NCBI GenBank assembly: GCA_001650895.1 | Contig: LXYH01000006.1 | Span: 62,001-126,000 of the forward strand | From: Rhodobacteraceae bacterium EhC02 | Lineage (GTDB): Bacteria > Pseudomonadota > Alphaproteobacteria > Rhodobacterales > Rhodobacteraceae | Direction: 5' to 3' | DNA length: 64,000 nucleotides | Shown here: piece by piece, positions 57,602 to 64,000 of the stretch | Layout of the letters: each line of letters opens with the position of its first letter | Numbering within the stretch: position 1 is the stretch's first letter | Position numbers and translations under genes: made by a program | The notes under the pieces: generated by a model | What the model was told of the DNA's origin: nothing | What the model saw: the letters and a program-made list of their open reading frames with translations, nothing else | Databases searched by the model: none

Positions 57602-58843
57602 ATGCAGGATTTCGACCTTGTGGTCGTCGGCGCGGGGATCGTGGGGACCGCTTCGGCGCTTTGGGCGCAGAAACGCGGCCTGAAGGTCATGCTCTGCGAT
57701 CCGAACCCGCCGGGATCCGGGACCAGTTTCGGCAATGCCTGCACGCTGGCGACCTATGCCGTCATGCCGGTGAACAGCCCCGCCGTGCTGCGCGCCCTGC
57801 CCCGGCTGCTGTCAAGCGGCGACAGCCCGCTGTCGGTTGACCTGATGCATGCGCTGCGCCATCCGCGGTGGATGCTGTCATTCCTGGCCAACTGCCGTCC
57901 GGCCCGCTCCGATCACATCGCGCGGCAGTTGGCCGATATCATGGGCCATGCGGATGCGGGCCTGAACCCGCTGATCGCCGAAGCGGGGGCCGAGGATCTG
58001 ATCGTCAACCGGGGACAACTGACGGTCTGGTCCACCAAGGACGCCGCAGAAGGTGAAAAGGCCGGGCTGGCGTTTCGCAAGACGCTCGGCATTCCCTTCG
58101 AGGTCCTTGGGCCACAAGACACACTTGCCCTGGAACCGGGGCTACGCCTGCCGATCCATGGGGCGGTTCACTATACCGCCGCGCGCTCGGTCCGGGACCC
58201 GCAAGAGCTGATCAACCGGATGCACCGCCGCTTTCTGGCGCTTGGCGGCCAATGGCGGCAAGCCCGGGTCAGCGAAACACGCGCCTATGGCACATCTGTC
58301 GAGGTGATGCTTGGCGATACCCAGGTCGAAGCCACGCGCGTGGTCATCGCCGCGGGGGCCCATGCGGGATCGATCAGGGGTTCGGGCGCGGAAAACCTGC
58401 CCCTGGGGACCGAACGGGGCTATCACCTGATCTTTTCCAATGATGCGCATCGGATCACCCGGCCCGTGGGTTGGGCCGAAGGGGGCTTTTACGCCGTGCC
58501 GATGGCGCAAGGTCTGCGGCTGGCCGGAACCGTCGAAATCGCAGGCCTTCGCGCACCGGAAAACCGAGGTCGACTGGCCTATATCGCGCGAAAGGGTGCC
58601 GCGTTGCTGGGCCCGCTGCCACAGCCGGACAGCCACTGGCTGGGGTTTCGGCCCACCATGCCCGACAGCATGCCCGTCATCGGGCATGCCCCGCATTCAG
58701 ACCGGATCATTCATGCCTTCGGGCATCAGCACCTGGGCTTGACGCTGGGCGGCATCACAGGGCGGATCGTGGCGGATCTGGCAGAAGGGCGCATGCCCAA
58801 TCTGCCGATCGCGGCCTTCTCGCCGAACCGGCGCTTCGCCTGA
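57602..58843 (+). CDS. D-amino acid dehydrogenase-like FAD oxidoreductase (DadA family)
   Basis: 413 residues. Dinucleotide fold DLVVVGAGIVGTASALWAQKRGLKV at the very N-terminus, followed by NPPGSGTSFGNACTL, which is typical of DadA small-subunit relatives. The C-terminal FAD contacts lie in LGFRPTMPDSMPVIGHAP and FGHQHLGLTLGGITG. It deaminates D-amino acids with electrons going to the respiratory chain. A related role on hydroxyproline-type amines is possible, given the neighbouring betaine-type genes. Confidence 0.87.
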   Translation: MQDFDLVVVGAGIVGTASALWAQKRGLKVMLCDPNPPGSGTSFGNACTLATYAVMPVNSPAVLRALPRLLSSGDSPLSVDLMHALRHPRWMLSFLANCRPARSDHIARQLADIMGHADAGLNPLIAEAGAEDLIVNRGQLTVWSTKDAAEGEKAGLAFRKTLGIPFEVLGPQDTLALEPGLRLPIHGAVHYTAARSVRDPQELINRMHRRFLALGGQWRQARVSETRAYGTSVEVMLGDTQVEATRVVIAAGAHAGSIRGSGAENLPLGTERGYHLIFSNDAHRITRPVGWAEGGFYAVPMAQGLRLAGTVEIAGLRAPENRGRLAYIARKGAALLGPLPQPDSHWLGFRPTMPDSMPVIGHAPHSDRIIHAFGHQHLGLTLGGITGRIVADLAEGRMPNLPIAAFSPNRRFA

Positions 58844-58881
58844 TCCCGTGGCGCCGCCCCCTGTCTGACCCTTTCCCAAGA

Positions 58882-58895
58882 CTGACACAGATCAA
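58882..58895 (+). promoter_or_regulatory. Candidate FNR/Crp-family box before the N-ATPase operon
   Basis: CTGAC-ACAG-ATCAA shows one perfect FNR half site (ATCAA) and one partial (CTGAC for TTGAT) with the proper four-base spacer. It lies 75 bases upstream of the atpD start. Such a site would point to oxygen- or nitric-oxide-responsive control. The match is weak. Confidence 0.35.
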
Positions 58896-58933
58896 GGCAC
58901 CCCGTCCCCCGCTCTCCTAGCTTCATGTCGTGA

Positions 58934-60839
<1,906 letters not shown>

Positions 60840-60843
<4 letters not shown>

Positions 60844-61133
60844 CGCAGGCCCCCCCGCCAAAACCCGAGGACGACCCCCTTGTACGCGAGACCCAGTTGC
60901 GGCGCGACCGGCGCGCGCGCTGGCTGCGCGAGGGTGACATGTCAGTGGGCCGCAGGCTGGCGCAGATCGGGATCCTGGGCTGGATCCTGGTCATCCCGAC
61001 GCTTGCCGGTCTGTTCGTGGGACGCTGGATGGATGCCCGCCTGTCCGGCGGGATCTTCTGGACCGCGCCATTCATGCTGCTGGGTCTTTGCCTTGGCGGC
61101 TGGACCGCCTGGAAATGGATGAACGCGCGATGA
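60840..61133 (+). CDS. atpQ: N-ATPase accessory protein AtpQ (AtpI-like)
   Basis: 97 residues with an acidic/basic soluble N-terminus and two membrane helices (about 42-62 and 72-92). The pattern resembles AtpI/AtpZ proteins, which help assemble c-rings or bind divalent ions. Its position directly after atpC and before atpR is diagnostic of N-ATPase operons. It overlaps neighbours on both sides by four bases. Confidence 0.85.
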
Positions 61134-61420
61134 CCATGGCCCAGGCATTTCCACTTGTCATGACCCTGCCCCTTTGTTTCGCAAGTGGGCTGCTTCTGGG
61201 CCTCGCCTATTTCCGTGCCCTGCGCTGGACAACCGCGTTGATCGTCAACGGCGGCAGCCCGGCGCTGGCGCTGGCCCTGTCGCTGGGGCGGCTGATCATG
61301 ATCGGGGTAGGCTTCTATCTTGCGGTGCTGCTGGGCGGTCTTGCCCTCTTGGCGGCACTGGCAGGCGTTCTGACGGTGAAAGCCGTGATGCTGGGCCAGC
61401 ACAAGGAGGAGCAGCGATGA
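61130..61420 (+). CDS. atpR: N-ATPase accessory membrane protein AtpR
   Basis: 96 residues from the ATG at 61130, overlapping the atpQ stop. Three hydrophobic helices (LVMTLPLCFASGLLLGLAYF; ALALALSLGRLIMIGVGFYL; LLGGLALLAALAGVLTVKAV). AtpR is specific to N-ATPases. A membrane-embedded arginine (in SLGRLIMIG) is reported for the family as a possible partner of the c-subunit carboxylate during ring assembly; the mechanism is unproven. Confidence 0.85.
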   Translation: MTMAQAFPLVMTLPLCFASGLLLGLAYFRALRWTTALIVNGGSPALALALSLGRLIMIGVGFYLAVLLGGLALLAALAGVLTVKAVMLGQHKEEQR

Positions 61421-62130
61421 AATCACCGCTCGACTCCACCATCCTGTTCCAGCTTGGCCCGGTTCCGATCGCCCAATCCGTCGTCACGACATGGGTCATC
61501 ATGGCCGTTCTGGTGCTAGGCGCGGCGCTTCTGACCCGCAGGCTCGATGCGCTGCCAGACAGGCGGCAAGCGGCGCTTGAACTGCTGGTCGACACGCTCG
61601 ACACGCAGATCGCCGAAACCACGGGGGCCAGGCCTGCGCCCTACCGGGGGTTCATCGGCACGCTCTTCCTGTTCATCCTTGTGGCCAACTGGTCATCCCT
61701 CGTGCCGGGGGTCGCCCCGCCCACGGCACAACTTGAAACCGATGCAGCGCTGGCGATCCTCGTCTTTTTCTCGGTGGTCTGGTTCGGCGTGCGCAGCGGC
61801 GGTGTCGGCGGCTACCTTCGGTCGTTCGCCGCGCCCAACCCGCTGATGATTCCGCTCAACATGCTGTCCAGCGTGACCCGCGTGTTTTCAATGTTCGTGC
61901 GCCTGTTCGGCAATGTGATGAGCGGTGTTTTCGTCATCGGAATCGTTGCCTCGCTGGCCGGGCTTCTGGTGCCGATCCCGCTGATGGCGCTCGATCTGCT
62001 GACCGGGCTGGTACAGGCCTATATCTTCGCGGTCCTCGCGATGGTCTTCATTGCCGCCGCCCTCGAGCCGGGCAAGGCCCCCGGCACCGATGCGGGTCCG
62101 ACCACCTTCCCAACCGAAAAGGAAACCTGA
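61417..62130 (+). CDS. atpB: N-ATPase subunit a
   Basis: 237 residues from the ATG at 61417, behind AAGGAGGAG and overlapping atpR (ATGA). Five to six membrane helices. The essential stator arginine is R162 in SMFVRLFGNVMSG. The C-terminal helix LVQAYIFAVLAMVFIAAALE is typical of subunit a. It forms the ion half-channels next to the c-ring. Confidence 0.93.
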   Translation: MKSPLDSTILFQLGPVPIAQSVVTTWVIMAVLVLGAALLTRRLDALPDRRQAALELLVDTLDTQIAETTGARPAPYRGFIGTLFLFILVANWSSLVPGVAPPTAQLETDAALAILVFFSVVWFGVRSGGVGGYLRSFAAPNPLMIPLNMLSSVTRVFSMFVRLFGNVMSGVFVIGIVASLAGLLVPIPLMALDLLTGLVQAYIFAVLAMVFIAAALEPGKAPGTDAGPTTFPTEKET

Positions 62131-62375
62131 TGGACTATCTCAGCCATGTCAGCATCGTCTGTGCGGCCTTTACCGTGGCTTTCGGCGCGATAGGCCCCGC
62201 CCTGGCCGAAGGTCGCGCCGTTGCCGCCGCGATGGACGCCATCGCGCGCCAACCGGAAGCGGCCAACACGATCTCGCGCACGCTTTTCGTCGGCCTGGCC
62301 ATGATCGAGACAACGGCAATCTATTGCCTGGTGATCGCGCTGCTGCTGCTGTTCGCCAACCCGCTTCTGGCGTGA
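62130..62375 (+). CDS. atpE: N-ATPase subunit c
   Basis: 81 residues, two helices joined by the polar loop ARQPEA (39-44). The ion-binding carboxylate is E60 in helix 2 (GLAMIETTAIY). In helix 1 a second glutamate, E27, occupies the position of Gln32 of known Na-binding rings when aligned on RQPEA. T61/T62 follow where Na-type rings have Ser. Two acidic side chains per site make the coupling ion uncertain (Na+ has been proposed for N-ATPases, H+ for at least one rotor). It starts at TGATG with the atpB stop. Confidence 0.93.
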   Translation: MDYLSHVSIVCAAFTVAFGAIGPALAEGRAVAAAMDAIARQPEAANTISRTLFVGLAMIETTAIYCLVIALLLLFANPLLA

Positions 62376-62379
62376 CCAC

Positions 62380-63117
62380 ATGACGATCGACTGGTGGACC
62401 CTTGGATTGCAGGCGGTCAACGTCCTGATCCTTGTCTGGCTGCTGTCACGGATTTTCTGGAGGCCGGTGGCAGCAGCCATCACAAGGCGGCAGGACACGG
62501 TCGAGGGCATGCTGAAAGATGCAAAGGCCACGCAAGCCAAAGCCGATGACATGCTGGCCGAGGTCCTGGCCGCGCGCGAAGGAATGGCAGCGGAACGCAA
62601 CACGCTGCTGAGCGAGGCCGCCCTTCAGGCCGAGGGTGCGACCAAGGCCGCCTTGCAGGAGGCCGCCAGCAAGGCCGAAGCCCTGCTGAAAGCGGCGCAG
62701 CTTGAAAGCGTGCACATCAACGAGGCCAACCGCATGGTCGCGGCGGCGCAATCGGCCCAGCTTGCCGTGGACATTGCCCGCAAGCTGCTGGCGCGGCTTG
62801 ATGCCGGAAAGGCCAAGGAGCCGTTTCTGGATCAGCTGATCGACGCTCTCGATACGCTGCCGGCAAAGGACAAGGCGGCGCTTGCGGGGGCGACGGGCGG
62901 TGTCGATCTGATCAGTGCGTCGGAACTGGACAGCGCCACACGGATGCGGATCGAAACAGCCGTCGCAGCGGCACTTGATGGTCAGCCGCAGTTGAATTTC
63001 CAAACGGACCCCGCACTGATCGCCGGTTTCGAACTGCGTACACGGCATTTCGTGCTGCAGAGCAGCTGGGCGGCGGATCTCGACGCCATACTGAGGGACC
63101 TCAAGGATGCGGCCTGA
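62380..63117 (+). CDS. atpF: N-ATPase subunit b with long C-terminal extension
   Basis: 245 residues, roughly 90 more than a normal b subunit. One N-terminal membrane helix ([23 protein letters not shown]) is followed by a long alanine/lysine/glutamate-rich coiled coil (about 30-150). A more globular C-terminal domain (about 160-245) ends [22 protein letters not shown]. No separate delta gene is seen before atpA; the C-terminal part may play that stator role, as inferred for other N-ATPases. It overlaps atpA by 11 bases. Confidence 0.9.
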   Translation: MTIDWWTLGLQAVNVLILVWLLSRIFWRPVAAAITRRQDTVEGMLKDAKATQAKADDMLAEVLAAREGMAAERNTLLSEAALQAEGATKAALQEAASKAEALLKAAQLESVHINEANRMVAAAQSAQLAVDIARKLLARLDAGKAKEPFLDQLIDALDTLPAKDKAALAGATGGVDLISASELDSATRMRIETAVAAALDGQPQLNFQTDPALIAGFELRTRHFVLQSSWAADLDAILRDLKDAA

Positions 63118-64000
63118 CACAAAGGACTGGCTGACCGGCGCTCGCAGTGTTCTGGCGCGCACGACGCTTGGCCCCAGGGCAGAGCACAGGGGCCGCGTTG
63201 AAGAGATCGCCGACGGGGTCGCGATGATCTCGGGGCTGCGGGATGTGCGGCTCGATGAGGTTCTGCGCTTTGAGGGTGGGCAGTTCGGGTTTGCGCGGGT
63301 GCTGAACCCGGATCTGGTGGGCTGTGTGCTTCTGGACGCGGCGAGCAGGGTCGAGGCCGGTGACATGGTTTTCGGCACAGGCGAGGTTGTCAGCGTTCCG
63401 GTCGGCAACGCCCTGCTGGGCCGGATCGTCGATCCGCTGGGTCGCCCGCTTGATCGCAAGGGCACGGTGCTGTCCGAGACGCGCTGGCCCATCGAACGCC
63501 CCGCCCCTTCCGTCATAGAACGTGATCTTGTGACCGAACCTGTGCAAACCGGGATCGTCGTGGTGGACACCCTTTTTCCGCTTGGACGGGGCCAGAGAGA
63601 GTTGATCGTGGGCGACCATTCGACCGGCAAGACAACCCTGGCCATCGACACGCTGATCGCCCAGCGCAACAGCGACATGATCTGCATCTATGTGGCTGTC
63701 GGGCAAAAGACATCCAGCGTGCGGCGGGCCATCGATGCCTTGCAGGCAGAGGGCGCGTTCGATCGCTGTATCGTCCTTGTGGCCAGTGCGGCCTCTGCGC
63801 CGGGCCTGCAATGGATCGCCCCCTACGCGGGCATGACAATGGCCGAATACTTCCGGGACCGGGGTCAACATGCTCTGGTCGTGATCGACGATCTTTCGAA
63901 ACATGCGGCGACCCATCGTGAAATCGCCCTGCTGACCCACCAGTCACCGGGGCGCGAGGCCTATCCGGGCGATGTGTTCTACATCCACGCCCGCCTTCTG
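63107..64000 (+). CDS. atpA: N-ATPase subunit alpha, truncated by window end
   Basis: 298 codons are visible to the last base. The N-terminal beta-barrel domain has [23 protein letters not shown] in pieces. The Walker A is GDHSTGKT (169-176), where the housekeeping alpha usually has GDRQTGKT. Further alpha-specific segments are [48 protein letters not shown] and [16 protein letters not shown], each shortened here. The gene for gamma (atpG) would follow outside the window. Confidence 0.94.
   Translation, partial: MRPDTKDWLTGARSVLARTTLGPRAEHRGRVEEIADGVAMISGLRDVRLDEVLRFEGGQFGFARVLNPDLVGCVLLDAASRVEAGDMVFGTGEVVSVPVGNALLGRIVDPLGRPLDRKGTVLSETRWPIERPAPSVIERDLVTEPVQTGIVVVDTLFPLGRGQRELIVGDHSTGKTTLAIDTLIAQRNSDMICIYVAVGQKTSSVRRAIDALQAEGAFDRCIVLVASAASAPGLQWIAPYAGMTMAEYFRDRGQHALVVIDDLSKHAATHREIALLTHQSPGREAYPGDVFYIHARLL

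Overview
The window is GC-rich, densely packed and almost free of mobile DNA. Its content points to an alphaproteobacterium of the Rhodobacterales (roseobacter/Paracoccaceae type): a tpa-tauR-xsc taurine locus, a SoeABC-type sulfite dehydrogenase, a glcDEF operon, a non-pyrrolysine MttB paired with a DMGDH-like enzyme, and an N-type ATPase operon. This taxonomic call rests on gene content and order only. I saw no rRNA, tRNA, CRISPR array, prophage or insertion sequence. The main 'repeat' is a short GC-rich palindrome-bearing element present twice.

Layout. 1-2877 (+): 3' end of a CinA/MoaB-like molybdopterin-binding protein, a GNAT acetyltransferase, an AhpD-like protein and an OmpA-domain protein. 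2933-7518 (-): tauA-tauB-tauC followed by a glycerate 2-kinase. 7900-19926: tpa, an antibiotic-biosynthesis-monooxygenase (ABM) domain gene on the opposite strand, tauR, xsc, pta, ackA, soeA, a 50-residue membrane protein, soeB and soeC. Together these read as one route: taurine uptake; transamination to sulfoacetaldehyde; Xsc cleavage to acetyl phosphate plus sulfite; acetyl-CoA or ATP through Pta/AckA; and sulfite oxidation at the membrane. Three copies of a bipartite direct repeat (CTGGACYTAA, 12-13 nt, YTGGYCYTAT) lie 74-90 bp upstream of tpa, xsc and the ABM gene, each oriented toward its target. This predicts a TauR regulon that includes the ABM gene.

19927-26960: DUF1523 and small membrane proteins, a cupin, a P1 peptidase, a formamidase-like hydrolase, succinate-semialdehyde dehydrogenase, a YqaA/DedA-like protein, an Hsp20 behind a heat-shock-like promoter, and a secreted trypsin-like protease. 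27018-31251 (-): glycolate oxidase glcD-glcE-(small membrane protein)-glcF. 31338-39800: DUF599 protein, a small secreted protein, and a MoxR/DUF58/BatA-DUF4159/VWA-like operon divergent from a DUF1285 gene.

39813-51616 is the most intriguing part. One tightly overlapped operon carries a GTP cyclohydrolase II (RibA-like), a zinc-less MDR dehydrogenase, a PTPS-fold protein lacking canonical active-site residues, a SAM methyltransferase, a stand-alone RibD reductase domain and an EEP-family phosphatase/nuclease. Nearby are a three-gene operon (CDP-alcohol phosphatidyltransferase, membrane alkaline-phosphatase-superfamily transferase, MprF/AglD-type membrane protein) and a glycosyltransferase/inositol-monophosphatase pair with an FkbM methyltransferase. 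I propose, as inference only, a GTP-derived pyrimidine or pterin metabolite pathway, possibly linked to envelope lipid decoration.

51743-58843: quaternary-amine-type catabolism (DMGDH-GcvT protein, MttB-family methyltransferase, LysR regulator), a LysE exporter and a DadA-like oxidase. 58970-64000 (+): an N-ATPase operon atpDCQRBEFA, with atpA cut by the window end.
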